From Clostridium swellfunianum (GTDB lineage Bacteria > Bacillota > Clostridia > Clostridiales > Clostridiaceae), in contig NZ_JAMOFV010000006.1 in NCBI RefSeq assembly GCF_023656515.1, positions 3,580,036 to 3,644,035 on the forward strand: a stretch of 64,000 bases of DNA, written 5' to 3'. This document shows positions 8,334 to 17,419 of this stretch, in pieces (positions within the stretch are counted from its first letter, which is position 1; each line of letters opens with the position of its first letter). A model generated the notes under the pieces. It worked only from the letters and a program-made list of their open reading frames with translations. It did no database searches and was not told the origin of the DNA. The position numbers were made by a program, and so were the translations under genes.

Positions 8334-9332
8334 ATGCATAAACACTATATTAAAATGCTTGTATGTCCAGTATGCCACCATGAATTGGAATGGCATGTAC
8401 AGGAAGAAAATCAGGATAGAATAATTAACGCAAAGGCAAGTTGCAAAGCCTGCGAGGCAGAATATGAAGTTAGAGATGAAATCGCAGTATTTTTAACTGA
8501 TCAGTTGTCTAGGAATGATCTTTGGGATAGTGGGGAAAGCTCAATGGAGAAATTCTTCAAAGAAAACCCTGATACCTATCAAAAGCTTATGAATACACCT
8601 GAAGAAGAATTGAATGGTGCTGATTATTGGTTTAAAGCCTCCTATTTTGAAATGAAAAAAGATTTTCTTACAAGTTCTAGGATGTTTAAACAAGGCTTTG
8701 AAAAGATATATACTAAGGATTATATTAATGGTTGGGACAGCCAAATGGATTATATAGTTAATAATATTGAAAATGATCAGCCCATCATCGACCTTGCAAC
8801 TGGCAAAGGGTATCTTGTTGAAAAGCTGCTGATGAAGAAAGAAAACTATGTAGCTGCTACAGACTTTAGCCCAACAATACTTAGGAGAAATAAAGAATAT
8901 TATAAAGCCAAGGGTCTGTATGATAAATTGAGCTTAATTTCCTTTGATGCAAGAAAAACTCCTTTTAGAGATAACTCTATTACAACAATGACCAGCAATA
9001 TGGGGCTTCAAAATATTGAACAAGCAGGAGAAGTTACTAAGGAGCTTAACAGAATAACTCAAAGTGAATTTATGCCAGTTATGTGTTTTATAGATAAAGA
9101 TGATAAAACACATATTGAACTCTTAAATAAATTTGGAATTAATGCTTATTCAACAAGAGAAAATGCGGTAGAAACCTTTAAAAAATCTGGATGGGATATT
9201 GAAATCTGCAACTCATTTCTAGCAGATATAAAACCAACTCCAAAAGGTGAGATTCTAGAAGGTGGAGAAATTGATGGATTTCCAATAGAGGACACACAAG
9301 TTGAGTTTTGCGTGGTTAAGCTAAGGAAATAA
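8334..9332 (+). CDS. Methyltransferase with N-terminal zinc-ribbon (Trm112-like) domain
   Basis: A 332-residue protein. Residues 1-60 form a Trm112-like zinc ribbon with Cys11, Cys14, Cys37 and Cys40 (CPVC and CKAC). Residues about 140-300 are a class I methyltransferase: the SAM loop is IIDLATGKGYLVEKLL, followed by AATDFSP and FDARKTPFRDNSITTMTSNMGL. This domain order is that of RlmA-like and other small-molecule methyltransferases; the acceptor cannot be named. The ATG follows GGGGGG. A clean terminator at 9365 ends the unit. Confidence 0.8.
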   Translation: MHKHYIKMLVCPVCHHELEWHVQEENQDRIINAKASCKACEAEYEVRDEIAVFLTDQLSRNDLWDSGESSMEKFFKENPDTYQKLMNTPEEELNGADYWFKASYFEMKKDFLTSSRMFKQGFEKIYTKDYINGWDSQMDYIVNNIENDQPIIDLATGKGYLVEKLLMKKENYVAATDFSPTILRRNKEYYKAKGLYDKLSLISFDARKTPFRDNSITTMTSNMGLQNIEQAGEVTKELNRITQSEFMPVMCFIDKDDKTHIELLNKFGINAYSTRENAVETFKKSGWDIEICNSFLADIKPTPKGEILEGGEIDGFPIEDTQVEFCVVKLRK

Positions 9333-9364
9333 AAAATACTATAAATATTAACAATTATTTTTAG

Positions 9365-9398
9365 AGTCTGTATTCATTTTGATACAGACTTTTTTTTT
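9365..9398 (+). terminator. Rho-independent terminator
   Basis: AGTCTGTAT pairs with ATACAGACT around an 8-base loop, followed by a nine-T run. Confidence 0.92.
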
Positions 9399-9451
9399 AT
9401 AGCTAGCAGAATAACAACAGTGGCCTTTAACAGAATTTTTAAAAGATAATA

Positions 9452-9509
9452 TTGATTTGTATATCATTTAATGATATATTATAGATACAATATATCATTA
9501 AATGATATA
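9452..9509 (+). promoter_or_regulatory. padR promoter with two palindromic operators
   Basis: A -35 TTGATT (9452-9457) and -10 TATATT (9475-9480) are spaced 17 bp apart. Two near-identical 19-bp palindromes, with arms TATATCAT and ATGATATA, lie at 9460-9478 and 9491-9509. The first fills the promoter spacer and the second covers the likely transcription start. ATAT-rich palindromes of this kind are typical of PadR operators, so I infer autorepression by the gene at 9529. Confidence 0.75.
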
Positions 9510-9528
9510 GCTGTGAGAGGAGGATAAT

Positions 9529-9849
9529 ATGCCACGAAAGGATTCCATAGATATAGGAGAATTAACAGATGCTGCTTTTTATATACTATCAAGCGTTATA
9601 GAAGAAAAACATGGCTATCTGATTATGAAAACTATTGAAGAGTTTACAAGCAATGAAGTATCAATTGGACCTGCCTCCCTTTATACTACTTTAAAAAAGC
9701 TTTTGTCAGCAGGGCTTATAGAGCTTACTAAGGATGAAGAAGAAAGTAAAAAGATATATAAGATTACCGAGGCAGGACATGATATGTTAATAAAAGAAAT
9801 TCAGAGAAAAAAGCGGATGATAAGATTTGCAGAGCATTTTTTAAAATAG
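9529..9849 (+). CDS. PadR family transcriptional regulator
   Basis: A 106-residue single-domain winged-helix repressor. The fold is visible as AAFYILSSVIEEKHGYLIMKTIEEF, then SIGPASLYTTLKKLLSAGLIEL (recognition helix and wing), then YKITEAGHDMLIKEI. It is followed 17 bp later by a DUF2812 gene, the classical partner of PadR in Firmicutes, so the two form an operon. Two palindromes in the promoter are its probable operators. AGGAGG precedes the ATG. Confidence 0.92.
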   Translation: MPRKDSIDIGELTDAAFYILSSVIEEKHGYLIMKTIEEFTSNEVSIGPASLYTTLKKLLSAGLIELTKDEEESKKIYKITEAGHDMLIKEIQRKKRMIRFAEHFLK

Positions 9850-9866
9850 AATGGGGGAAATAATAA

Positions 9867-10556
9867 ATGAAAAATAAATATGTTATGGTCAGCGGATTTG
9901 CTTTTAGTGAGGAAACAGACATGGAGAAGTTAAGCGGCTATGCAAGGAAGGGCTGGGTATTAGAAGGAATATCAGGAGTATTCTTCTATAAGCTGAAAAA
10001 AGATACTCCTCAAGATATAATTTACAGCGTAGACTATCAAAAAGAAGCAACAGAAGAATATTTTGAATTATTTTCCCAAGCAGGCTGGAGAAGAGTTACG
10101 TCTATAGGAAATGAAATTCATATATTCTCAGCACCTGCAGACACAAAACCTATATATAGCGAACGTGATACAGAACTAGAAAAATATGTTGACGTAAAAA
10201 ACAAAACAGCCAAGGGAAGCATTTATTCTTTGGTTTCAATTGCAGTTTCAATGGCTTTAATGGTGCTTTCCGTAGCTTTTATTAGACAAATATTTATTTT
10301 TACTCTATTATTATTCATAATTAGTATTATAGCTTTTGTCTTTAACTTTATGTCATATTTAGCCTATAATTCTCGCCTAAAAGGTAAGGGCAACACAGAA
10401 AATAAAAACAAGCTGAAGTTAGTTTCTAGCATATGCTTTTTAATTGCTGGCATAATGAATATAATTTCAAGGAATTATGGTTTTGCGGCTATGTTTTTGG
10501 TAATTGGAATATTTGATGCTGATTCTGTTTTAAAGAGTTATAAAAGGAAGAGTTAA
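9867..10556 (+). CDS. DUF2812 domain-containing membrane protein
   Basis: A 229-residue protein. The N-terminal half is the DUF2812 domain (FAFSEETDMEKLSGYARKGW, then KDTPQDIIYSVDYQ). The C-terminal half has about four membrane segments (from residue 113 on), the last around ICFLIAGIMNIISRNYGFAA. DUF2812 genes are almost always next to padR and are thought to act in envelope stress or sensing, but no activity is proven. It is the second gene of the PadR operon and a terminator follows at 10,634. Confidence 0.85.
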   Translation: MKNKYVMVSGFAFSEETDMEKLSGYARKGWVLEGISGVFFYKLKKDTPQDIIYSVDYQKEATEEYFELFSQAGWRRVTSIGNEIHIFSAPADTKPIYSERDTELEKYVDVKNKTAKGSIYSLVSIAVSMALMVLSVAFIRQIFIFTLLLFIISIIAFVFNFMSYLAYNSRLKGKGNTENKNKLKLVSSICFLIAGIMNIISRNYGFAAMFLVIGIFDADSVLKSYKRKS

Positions 10557-10633
10557 TTGGATAATCATTTATTGAATGTGCTACGGTGAACCGTAGGATC
10601 AGTGTCTAAAACTGCATATGCCTCAGTAGTGAT

Positions 10634-10660
10634 GTCCGCCTTCTAAGGTGGACTTTTTTT
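10634..10660 (+). terminator. Rho-independent terminator
   Basis: GTCCGCC pairs with GGTGGAC (one G-T pair) around a short loop, followed by seven Ts. It closes the PadR-DUF2812 operon. Confidence 0.8.
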
Positions 10661-10758
10661 ATATAGCATTGTGTAAATATATGGTTTATAATCAATATAA
10701 AGGTTAAATACGGTTTGCCGCTAAGGCATATTAAAAGTATTGAATTGGGGGAAGTGTT

Positions 10759-11088
10759 TTGAATACGAGAAAGTATAAAAAAGTATTACTATGGGTTCTT
10801 TTTCTCATAGTGTTTTCTGTAATTTCATATAATATTGACTCAAGGCTAGTAGCTTTAGATAAAAGACCTATATTAGTGTTGCCAACGGCAGTTGCAAAGG
10901 ATGGGGGAACTACTATATATAGAGGACTAGGCTATAAAGTTATTGGATGGAAAAGATTAGAGTTAAAAAAAATTGATGACAAAGAGATTCAAGGAACAAT
11001 GAGAGGGTATGAAATCAGCACCATATTTAATTCGCAAAATATTAGTAAAGGTCCACAGAAAAAACTTATATTTGTACCCAATAAGTAG
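10759..11088 (+). CDS. Small membrane-anchored hypothetical protein
   Basis: A 109-residue protein starting at TTG 10,759 after GGGGGAA. Residues about 8-25 form one membrane segment or uncleaved signal anchor (VLLWVLFLIVFSVISYNI); the rest is an extracytoplasmic basic domain with GLGYKVIGWKRLELKK. I do not recognise a family. The gene stands alone between the PadR terminator and a P-loop gene. Confidence 0.6.
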   Translation: MNTRKYKKVLLWVLFLIVFSVISYNIDSRLVALDKRPILVLPTAVAKDGGTTIYRGLGYKVIGWKRLELKKIDDKEIQGTMRGYEISTIFNSQNISKGPQKKLIFVPNK

Positions 11089-11156
11089 GAGTTATGATAT
11101 TCATAATTTTTTTATAATGCAAACTAAAGTAAAAAATATTAAAGGATGTGTTTTCT

Positions 11157-11696
11157 ATGAATACAAACACCACAGTTATTTTAATAAGCGGCTCTCCGGG
11201 AGCAGGCAAGACTACATTGGCTGAAAAGATATCAGAAAGCATGAATGGAATTTGTGTACATATTGAGGGAGATATGTTATACAACATGGTGAAAAAAGGA
11301 TGGGTTCACCCTTGTGATGATCATGATAAATTTTTTCTAAACATTTTATGGGACAATATTGTAGCTCTAATTAAGAATTTTACCAAACAGAATATCAACG
11401 TGGTTGTCGATTATGTTTTTTCTAAACAACAGATATTTTCCATTGTTGACCGCATAAAGAGTTCTAAAATTAATATTAAGGTAGTTGTTGTAAGCAGCAG
11501 TATTGAAACTATTATTGAAAGAGATAGACAGCGGAGTGGAGTAGCATATGTTGGAGAAGAAAGAATTAGGCAAATTGTAGAGGATTTTAATTCAGATATA
11601 ATCCCAGAAAGATATATACTTGAAAATAATAATACTAATTTAGATGAGCTTGTAAATTTAGTTTTAAACGAAAGTAGATTTACCGTGCAAGAATAA
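11157..11696 (+). CDS. P-loop NTPase, probable small-molecule kinase
   Basis: A 179-residue ATP-binding protein with Walker A GSPGAGKTTLAEKI near the N-terminus, an aspartate strand VVVDYVF that could act as Walker B, and the lid-like RDRQRSGVAYVGEERIRQI. This matches the chloramphenicol phosphotransferase/gluconate kinase-like class. The substrate is unknown. A GTG at 11,148 lies in the same frame but overlaps the AAAGGA ribosome site, so I choose ATG 11,157. It is related in layout to the broken gene at 7,564. Confidence 0.75.
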   Translation: MNTNTTVILISGSPGAGKTTLAEKISESMNGICVHIEGDMLYNMVKKGWVHPCDDHDKFFLNILWDNIVALIKNFTKQNINVVVDYVFSKQQIFSIVDRIKSSKINIKVVVVSSSIETIIERDRQRSGVAYVGEERIRQIVEDFNSDIIPERYILENNNTNLDELVNLVLNESRFTVQE

Positions 11697-11725
11697 AGAT
11701 AATTTTAATTAAGAGGGGGCTATAT

Positions 11726-12070
11726 ATGAAAACTAAACTTAATCATGTAAGGGTAAATGTTTCTGATATTAAAAAGGCATTAAAATGGTACGAAGAAGTA
11801 TTAGGTTTTGAAAATGATGGCGGGTGGCCGCTTGAAAACCCTACTTACTATGATTTTGTATTAGAGGAAGGGGCAAAGTTTGCAATTATGGAGGTAAAGA
11901 GTGAAAAATCTCATGGCAGACTTAATTTTGGAATTGATAACGTCGATGAGCTATGGGAAAAGCTTAAGGATAAAGTAGAAATTGTGGAGCCTATATTTGA
12001 TACACCTTGGGGAACACGTAAGTTTACAATTAAAGACCTGGATGGAAATGAGTTAGGATTCGGAAAATAA
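11726..12070 (+). CDS. VOC (glyoxalase/bleomycin resistance) family protein
   Basis: A 114-residue single-module vicinal oxygen chelate protein. It shows the paired beta-alpha-beta pattern: LNHVRVNVSDIKKALKWYEE with the first metal-binding His, and the ending FTIKDLDGNELGFGK, where the glutamate before LGF is the usual last metal ligand. Such proteins are glyoxalase-like enzymes or drug-binding resistance proteins; which applies cannot be told. GAGGGGG precedes the ATG. The downstream MerR gene has its own promoter. Confidence 0.88.
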   Translation: MKTKLNHVRVNVSDIKKALKWYEEVLGFENDGGWPLENPTYYDFVLEEGAKFAIMEVKSEKSHGRLNFGIDNVDELWEKLKDKVEIVEPIFDTPWGTRKFTIKDLDGNELGFGK

Positions 12071-12092
12071 ATTATAATATTAGAATAACCTC

Positions 12093-12123
12093 TTTACTCT
12101 CCAGTTACAGGAGGGTATAGAAT
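12093..12123 (+). promoter_or_regulatory. MerR-type promoter with 19-bp spacer
   Basis: TTTACT (12,093-12,098) and TAGAAT (12,118-12,123) are separated by 19 bp, the overlong spacer that MerR proteins correct by twisting DNA. The spacer region contains the near-perfect dyad ACTCTCC and GGAGGGT around seven bases, like BmrR-type operators. It lies directly upstream of the merR-like gene. Confidence 0.7.
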
Positions 12124-12150
12124 AAAAACATCAGGAAGGGAGTGATTTTT

Positions 12151-12960
12151 ATGTATCGCATTGGTGAGTTTTCAAAGATGAGTAAAACCACAATAAAGGC
12201 GCTTCGATACTATGATGAAGTGGGGCTTTTAAAGCCTGAGGCTGTAGATAATTTTACAGGCTATAGGTTTTACACAACAGATCAGCTTGTTAGGCTTCAC
12301 TACATCCAAGCACTTCGACAGCTTAGCTTATCCATTGAAGAGATTAAGCTTATCAATAACGGACATAGTGCTGAAGCCATACTGAAAAAACGAAAAAAAG
12401 AGTTAGAAATGGAAATTGCTAATGCTTCAGAACAACTTTCCAGAATTGAGTTTATTCTATCAGGAAAAGAGGAGTTGGGTTTTATGAATTATCAAGCAAT
12501 CATTAAAGAAATGCCAGAATGTATCGTTTATTCTAAAAAGATAACAGTACCAAGCTATGATGCATATTTTCAGATTATACCTGAAATTGGGGTACAAGTT
12601 AAAACTAAGTATCCGGATTTAAAGTGTGCAGTACCTGAATACTGCTTCATCAGCTACCTAGATGGTGAGTATAAGGAAAAAGACATCAATATAGAGTATT
12701 GTGAAGCTGTGGATAAGATGAGAGAGAGCTTTAGCGACATCATATTTAAGAAGATAGAAAAAGCAACCGCTGTTTCTGTAATGCATAAGGGACCATATAC
12801 TGGGCTTTCTCAAGCATATGCCTATGCTTTTAGGTGGATTGAAGAGAATGGTTATGCAGTTGCTGATAATCCTCGTGAAAGCTATATTGACGGCATTTGG
12901 AATAAAGATAGCGAAAATGATTGGCTTACAGAATTGCAAATACCAATTGTTAAAAAATAA
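12151..12960 (+). CDS. MerR family regulator with GyrI-like effector domain (BmrR-like)
   Basis: A 269-residue regulator. Residues 1-70 form the MerR winged helix (YRIGEFSKMSKTTIKALRYY, then YDEVGLLKPEAVDNFTGYRF). A dimerising coiled helix covers about 75-112. Residues about 120-269 form a GyrI-like drug-binding domain ending YIDGIWNKDSENDWLTELQI. ATG 12,151 is used because the upstream in-frame GTG lies in the ribosome site. The overlong promoter upstream implies autoregulation. No transporter gene is adjacent, so the output target is elsewhere. Confidence 0.88.
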   Translation: MYRIGEFSKMSKTTIKALRYYDEVGLLKPEAVDNFTGYRFYTTDQLVRLHYIQALRQLSLSIEEIKLINNGHSAEAILKKRKKELEMEIANASEQLSRIEFILSGKEELGFMNYQAIIKEMPECIVYSKKITVPSYDAYFQIIPEIGVQVKTKYPDLKCAVPEYCFISYLDGEYKEKDINIEYCEAVDKMRESFSDIIFKKIEKATAVSVMHKGPYTGLSQAYAYAFRWIEENGYAVADNPRESYIDGIWNKDSENDWLTELQIPIVKK

Positions 12961-13010
12961 CTGCCGGAAATAAGCTTTTTAAAAAGTTTTACTACTATAC
13001 GAGCGTAATT

Positions 13011-13049
13011 TAAGGACTAAACCTTTGGTACAAGGGGTTAGTCCTTTTA
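13011..13049 (+). terminator. Rho-independent terminator
   Basis: AAGGACTAA pairs with TTAGTCCTT around a 17-base loop that can fold further (CCTTTGGTACAAGG), followed by a T-rich run. The remainder of the gap up to 13,279 is AT-rich; I see no CIRCE heat-shock element in it. Confidence 0.75.
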
Positions 13050-13279
13050 TTTTGTTATTAAAAAATAAAGTCATAGCTTGAGTTGAAATTTATAAATTAG
13101 TATTGGAGTTCACTCCCTATTTCAGAAAAAATGATTATTTTATTCAGTAATCGACATTATTCTCTAAATTGTGGGAAATTAATGTGCTAGAATAAAGTAA
13201 ATATAATTTTTAATCAAAAATCTATAGGACATGCTACATAAATAAAGATTGACTTTAAATTATGGGAGGGGGAACTTCA

Positions 13280-14980
13280 ATGCCAACAATAGGCATAGAT
13301 TTGGGAACAACAAACAGCATTGTTGCCTACTGGACTGAAAATGGACCAGCTATAATACCAAATGCTTTAGGTTCAAATTTGACACCATCCGTGGTGAGCA
13401 TTGATAAAAATAATGAAATTTTAGTAGGTGAAGTAGCAAAGGAACGCCTTATCACTCATCCTAACTTAACAGCATCCACCTTTAAGAGGTACATAGGAAC
13501 AGAAAAACAGTATAAATTAGGCAAGCATACTTTTTCTGCAGAAGAGTTATCATCTTTTGTATTGAAGTCCTTGAAAGCAGATGCAGAAGCATTTTTTGGA
13601 CAAGAAGTAGAAGAGGCAGTTATTAGTGTACCTGCCTACTTTAATGATGCGCAAAGAAAAGCCACAAAACGTGCTGCTGAGCTTGCAGGGCTGAAGGTGG
13701 AACGCTTAATAAGCGAGCCTACTGCTGCAGCAATTGCCTATGGACTTCATCAGGAAAACTCAGAAACTAAGTTTATAGTTTTTGATCTAGGTGGAGGAAC
13801 TTTTGACGTATCCATTCTTGAATTATTTGAAGGAATAATGGAAGTAAGGTCTATAGCGGGAGATAATTTTCTTGGGGGAGAAGACTTTACAAACCTTCTT
13901 GTTTCATATTTCGTAGATAGTGAGAAAATTGATATACAATCACTTGATTCCAAGGAAAAATCCTTTCTTTATAAACAAGCAGAAATGTGCAAACGTGCAA
14001 TTGGTGAGAGCAATTGCGGCAAAATGAGCTTTACCCTAAAGGGGACAAACTATGAAAAAACCATAGATAAAGCTGATTTTGAAAAACTGGCAAGCCAGCT
14101 TTTACTAAGATTACGTCATCCAATAGAGAGAAGTCTAAGAGATGCAGACTTAAGGCCTAGTGATATGGATGCAGTAATTCTCATTGGCGGTGCCACACGT
14201 ATGCCTGTGATAAAATCTGTGGTGAGCAGAATGTTTGGCAAATTGCCTTTTTCAAATATTAATCCAGATGAAGCAGTTGCCTTAGGAGCAGCCATACAGG
14301 TTGCTTTAAAAGAGAGAAACCAAATGTTAAATGAGATTATACTTACAGATGTATGCCCATACACCCTTGGAACCGGTGTGGCAAAACAAGTGGATCATGA
14401 AAATTATGAGAGTGGATTTTTTCTACCAATAATAGAGCGCAACACGCCAATACCAGTAAGCAGAGTAGAACGTCTTACAACTATAAGAGATAATCAGACA
14501 AACATACATATTGAAGTTTATCAGGGTGAAAATCGCCGTGTCGAAGGAAATGTAAAACTTGGAGAAATGAATATAAAGGTTCCGCCTGCAGAGGCTGGAA
14601 AAGAGCTCATCGACGTACGATACACCTACGATATAAACGGCATATTGGAAGTAGAGGTTCAAACAATAAGTACGGGAGAGAAGAGTAGGGTTGTAATTGA
14701 GAAAAATCAGGGAAGCATGACACCAAAAGAAATAGAAGAGAGATTAAAAGCCCTAAAAGATATTAAAATTCATCCTAGAGATAAAATGGAAAACAGATTA
14801 CTCATTGCAAAAGGAGAGCGTCTTTATGAGGAGTCTTTGGGCGAAAAACGTGAATACATAGGCAATTTGCTGCAGAGGTTTGAAAGTGTTCTCTCCCGCC
14901 AAAACGAGAGAGACATTAAAATAGCTGCTAGTGAGCTGAAAGAGCAGCTGGAGCAAATTGAAGGGTGGTTTGATTATTAA
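13280..14980 (+). CDS. Hsp70 family chaperone (HscC-like)
   Basis: A 566-residue Hsp70. The nucleotide-binding domain has [16 protein letters not shown] (phosphate loop 1), [14 protein letters not shown] (phosphate loop 2) and [16 protein letters not shown]. The substrate-binding beta domain follows ([14 protein letters not shown]-like entry, [11 protein letters not shown]). The lid is short and lacks the EEVD-type tail, so the protein is shorter than DnaK (about 610-640) and close to HscC. ATG 13,280 follows GGGAGGGGG. Its stop overlaps the start of the J-protein gene by one base, so the pair is translationally coupled, as HscC works with the DjlB/DjlC co-chaperones in E. coli. Confidence 0.85.
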   Translation: MPTIGIDLGTTNSIVAYWTENGPAIIPNALGSNLTPSVVSIDKNNEILVGEVAKERLITHPNLTASTFKRYIGTEKQYKLGKHTFSAEELSSFVLKSLKADAEAFFGQEVEEAVISVPAYFNDAQRKATKRAAELAGLKVERLISEPTAAAIAYGLHQENSETKFIVFDLGGGTFDVSILELFEGIMEVRSIAGDNFLGGEDFTNLLVSYFVDSEKIDIQSLDSKEKSFLYKQAEMCKRAIGESNCGKMSFTLKGTNYEKTIDKADFEKLASQLLLRLRHPIERSLRDADLRPSDMDAVILIGGATRMPVIKSVVSRMFGKLPFSNINPDEAVALGAAIQVALKERNQMLNEIILTDVCPYTLGTGVAKQVDHENYESGFFLPIIERNTPIPVSRVERLTTIRDNQTNIHIEVYQGENRRVEGNVKLGEMNIKVPPAEAGKELIDVRYTYDINGILEVEVQTISTGEKSRVVIEKNQGSMTPKEIEERLKALKDIKIHPRDKMENRLLIAKGERLYEESLGEKREYIGNLLQRFESVLSRQNERDIKIAASELKEQLEQIEGWFDY

Positions 14981-16380
14981 TGGAAACCTGGGAAATTCTC
15001 GGCATTGAAGCTACTGCGGAAGTATCAGCTATAAAGAGAGCCTATGCAAAAAAATTAAAAGTGTATCATCCAGAAGATAATCCACAAGGCTTTCAGATGC
15101 TCAGGGAAGCCTATGACAGAGCTTTAAAATTTGCAAAGAATAATCAAAATAAAGAACCAGAATTCACTGAGCAAGTAGAAGTAAGAAATGAGCCCGTAGA
15201 AGAATATAAGACGAAACAGGTATTTACAGAGGAAATCTACAATACCCCTGAGGAGGACGAATTCTATACTCCTCCTCCTGTAAATATAGTTGAGGAAGTT
15301 ATTGATACAACTGAGACCAGGGAGCAGCTTGTTAAGGAATTTTTTGAAAAAGCAGCTAATATATATAAGGACTTCTCTAATCGTTTGGAGGAAAAGAAGT
15401 GGCGGGAGCTCCTAAATGATGAGATTATGTGGAGATTTGATTGCAAGGAACTAATCAATAATAGCATGCTTCAGTTTTTGATGAAAAACTATTTACTGCC
15501 AAGAAACATATGGATACTTCTAAATGAAATCTTCAGATGGGATGAACAGGTTGAATACTTAAATACTTATTACAATAAAAGCTTTGTTAGATATCTGCTT
15601 TTGAAAATAAGCAGCCAAAGAGGTCCTAGGTATAGTTACTTTGATAAGAATAAGGAAGTTGACTATGACAAGTATATGTATCATAGCGAGGAAGCGTATA
15701 TTGCACTGCTTGACAACGACTTGAATAGAGCAAAAGAGAGTATCTCCCTTGCCTATGAGATATTTGATAAAGACCCTGACTTATTGTGCATGAAGGGTGA
15801 ATATTTTCTAAGGTTAAAGAAGATACATAAAGCTTTGTCTGCCTTTAAAAAAGCAGCTAAATTGAATCGTAAAGATGAGTATATATACTTTTATCAGGTA
15901 GAAATATTGTTCAACAATAAGAAATATATACAAGCTCTTGATATCTGCTTAAAGCGTAAGGCACAAACTTCTAAAAATATAGAATGGCGTACTTTATTGG
16001 GTAAATGCTACCTTAACTTATCCAGGTGGAAAGCAGCTAGCAAAGTATTTCTAAGAAGTATAAAAATTGATCCTAATGATATTGAAGCAAGAAAATGCCT
16101 GCTTGAGGCTGCCGAAAATTTAAGACCAGCTTTGAAAAAGCATCCTATGAAGTTAAGGCTTAGAAGAAGATTAAAGAAAATATATGGTATACTTAGAGAG
16201 CAGAACAAAATTGATGAAATGAAATTAACCTTTAAGGATATATTAGTTTCATTGAAGAACCTTATTTTCAAAATTATTGGAACTTGTTCTATAATAGCTT
16301 TAGTGGCTAAATCTACTGACAGTGGAATCATTACAGTTATTGCAGCACTAATATACTTAGCTGTACTTAGATTCTTTTAG
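14980..16380 (+). CDS. J-domain TPR membrane protein (DjlC-like co-chaperone)
   Basis: A 466-residue protein. The N-terminus is a compact J-like domain ([20 protein letters not shown] through LREAYDRAL). The HPD tripeptide that stimulates Hsp70 ATPase is HPE here (His30-Pro31-Glu32). Residues about 230-370 look like TPR units ([59 protein letters not shown]). A C-terminal hydrophobic stretch ([17 protein letters not shown]) anchors it in the membrane. This order matches the DjlB/DjlC type. It overlaps the Hsp70 stop by one base. Confidence 0.8.
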   Translation: METWEILGIEATAEVSAIKRAYAKKLKVYHPEDNPQGFQMLREAYDRALKFAKNNQNKEPEFTEQVEVRNEPVEEYKTKQVFTEEIYNTPEEDEFYTPPPVNIVEEVIDTTETREQLVKEFFEKAANIYKDFSNRLEEKKWRELLNDEIMWRFDCKELINNSMLQFLMKNYLLPRNIWILLNEIFRWDEQVEYLNTYYNKSFVRYLLLKISSQRGPRYSYFDKNKEVDYDKYMYHSEEAYIALLDNDLNRAKESISLAYEIFDKDPDLLCMKGEYFLRLKKIHKALSAFKKAAKLNRKDEYIYFYQVEILFNNKKYIQALDICLKRKAQTSKNIEWRTLLGKCYLNLSRWKAASKVFLRSIKIDPNDIEARKCLLEAAENLRPALKKHPMKLRLRRRLKKIYGILREQNKIDEMKLTFKDILVSLKNLIFKIIGTCSIIALVAKSTDSGIITVIAALIYLAVLRFF

Positions 16381-16398
16381 TAAGTCAGTGGAAATAAG

Positions 16399-16728
16399 CT
16401 AAAGGATAAGAAGATATAATCTTGCGCTCAAAGCTCTCACAGAGTAAAAAGTTAAGTTTTTATACTGCGAGAGAAAGAGGGCGCGAATGTTGAAGGTAGC
16501 TGAGAGTGTGAATAGCGTTAAGAAAAAGCTTAGCGAAGACACCAGTAGTATAATAGATTCACTATAATATAATAATGCTTTACTTGGCTTTCTTTTGTTT
16601 TCAAGAACAAACATAATATATGAGTCTCTAAGCAAGGTTGAGACAATGATTTGTTGTTTCTGCTTTAGCTGGTGCCATTTTTTATATTGGGCTATAGTTT
16701 TTTTATCATTAGTATGGTTATCGTTCAT
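16399..16728 (-). CDS. Small unknown gene, 3' half possibly not native
   Basis: On the minus strand an ATG at 16,728 follows AAGGAG (16,736-16,741 as its complement) at good spacing and reads KKTIAQYKKWHQLKQKQ and on for 109 codons. The first 45 or so residues look real; related residues (TQYKKLHQLKQ) can be read on the minus strand at 57.7 kb. From about 16,567 downward the frame is antisense to a DUF4342 gene remnant, so the tail is probably read-through into unrelated DNA. The family is unknown and the gene may be inactive. Confidence 0.4.
   Translation of the reverse strand: MNDNHTNDKKTIAQYKKWHQLKQKQQIIVSTLLRDSYIMFVLENKRKPSKALLYYSESIILLVSSLSFFLTLFTLSATFNIRALFLSQYKNLTFYSVRALSARLYLLIL
16434..16473. 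repeat. Dispersed inverted-repeat element, copy 1 (short form)
   Basis: A 40-bp near-palindrome whose arms begin CTCTCACAG and end CTGCGAGAG, with TAAAAAGTTAA inside. It shares its ends and core with copies at 28,289 and 56,948 but lacks their central AT-rich spacer. Confidence 0.75.
16487..16567 (+). pseudogene. 3' remnant of a DUF4342 gene
   Basis: The frame ending in TAA at 16,565-16,567 encodes KVAESVNSVKKKLSEDTSS, nearly the same as the C-terminus of the intact protein at 57,164-57,637 (KVAESVDSAKRKISEDSSS). DNA similarity continues past the stop into AATAATGCTTTA. The 5' part of the gene is missing here, so it is the end of a decayed paralogue. In the gap 16,568-17,000 I see only the minus-strand gene and AT-rich sequence with no clear function. 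Confidence 0.75.
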
Positions 16729-17000
16729 TTTAAATCTCCTTGTCATGTAGGAAGTAATTAAATCTATCATTGATTATAACATTATTGAAAGACAGCAAAA
16801 AGGTAGAGATCCTACCTACTTTTATATTATAACTGAAAATAGATACTTACAAGGGTAGAGGAATAGTTTTAGATTTTGATATTAATTTTTGTTGAGAAAT
16901 TCTTCTATTTGAATGATTTACCAAATGATGTGCATTAGATATAATTATATACAATGATTATTAATCATTTCATAGAAAATAGAAATTAATCGACAAAACC

Positions 17001-17371
17001 ATGCTTGCCATTGCTAACACTCTTTCATTTTCCGAAAATAAAATCAAGGAGAAAATATCCATGGAAGATTTAAACAAGGAAAATGAAAATTTAAACAAAC
17101 TAGAAGACAATGATGTGCGGATTGTATATGTGCCGCAAATGTGCTTAGGACGTGGAACTTCCAGGACTGGCGTTTATTAAGAGAATGGGTTAACGCAAGC
17201 GATAAATATGATAATGACTTGGATTTCCCACGTTGGATATCGCCGGAAACGGTTGCTGGACAAGGCTTTGAAGAAACGTTGAATTTTTATAATTTTATAC
17301 GAAAAGGCAGTAAAATGGAAGATTTACAGCTTGATTTATTGTTTCCGATTAAGGAGAAGGTTCAAGAATAA
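17001..17371 (+). pseudogene. Broken GyrI-type effector-binding domain (regulator remnant)
   Basis: Two frames together encode pieces of one domain. The first (17,001-17,179) has SFSENKIKEKISMEDLNKE and DNDVRIVYVPQM, the start of such domains. The second (17,141-17,371) has RLLREWVNASDKYDND and ends LQLDLLFPIKEKVQE, the usual end of AraC-linked effector domains. The domain middle is missing and the frame shifts at about 17,140-17,160, which fits a deletion. No helix-turn-helix survives upstream. I take it as the decayed C-terminus of an AraC-like regulator. Confidence 0.65.
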
Positions 17372-17419
17372 GCTCCATGGGTAAGGCAGACTACCTATTA
17401 CAAAGGAAGAGGTGCTTAA

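Noticed and set aside
13050-13279. CIRCE/HrcA heat-shock control of the Hsp70 gene
   Set aside because: No TTAGCACTC/GAGTGCTAA inverted repeat is present in the upstream region.
16399-16566. The full 3' half of the minus-strand small gene as native protein
   Set aside because: It is antisense to the DUF4342 remnant and the inverted repeat, and the translation becomes a low-complexity hydrophobic and serine-rich run.
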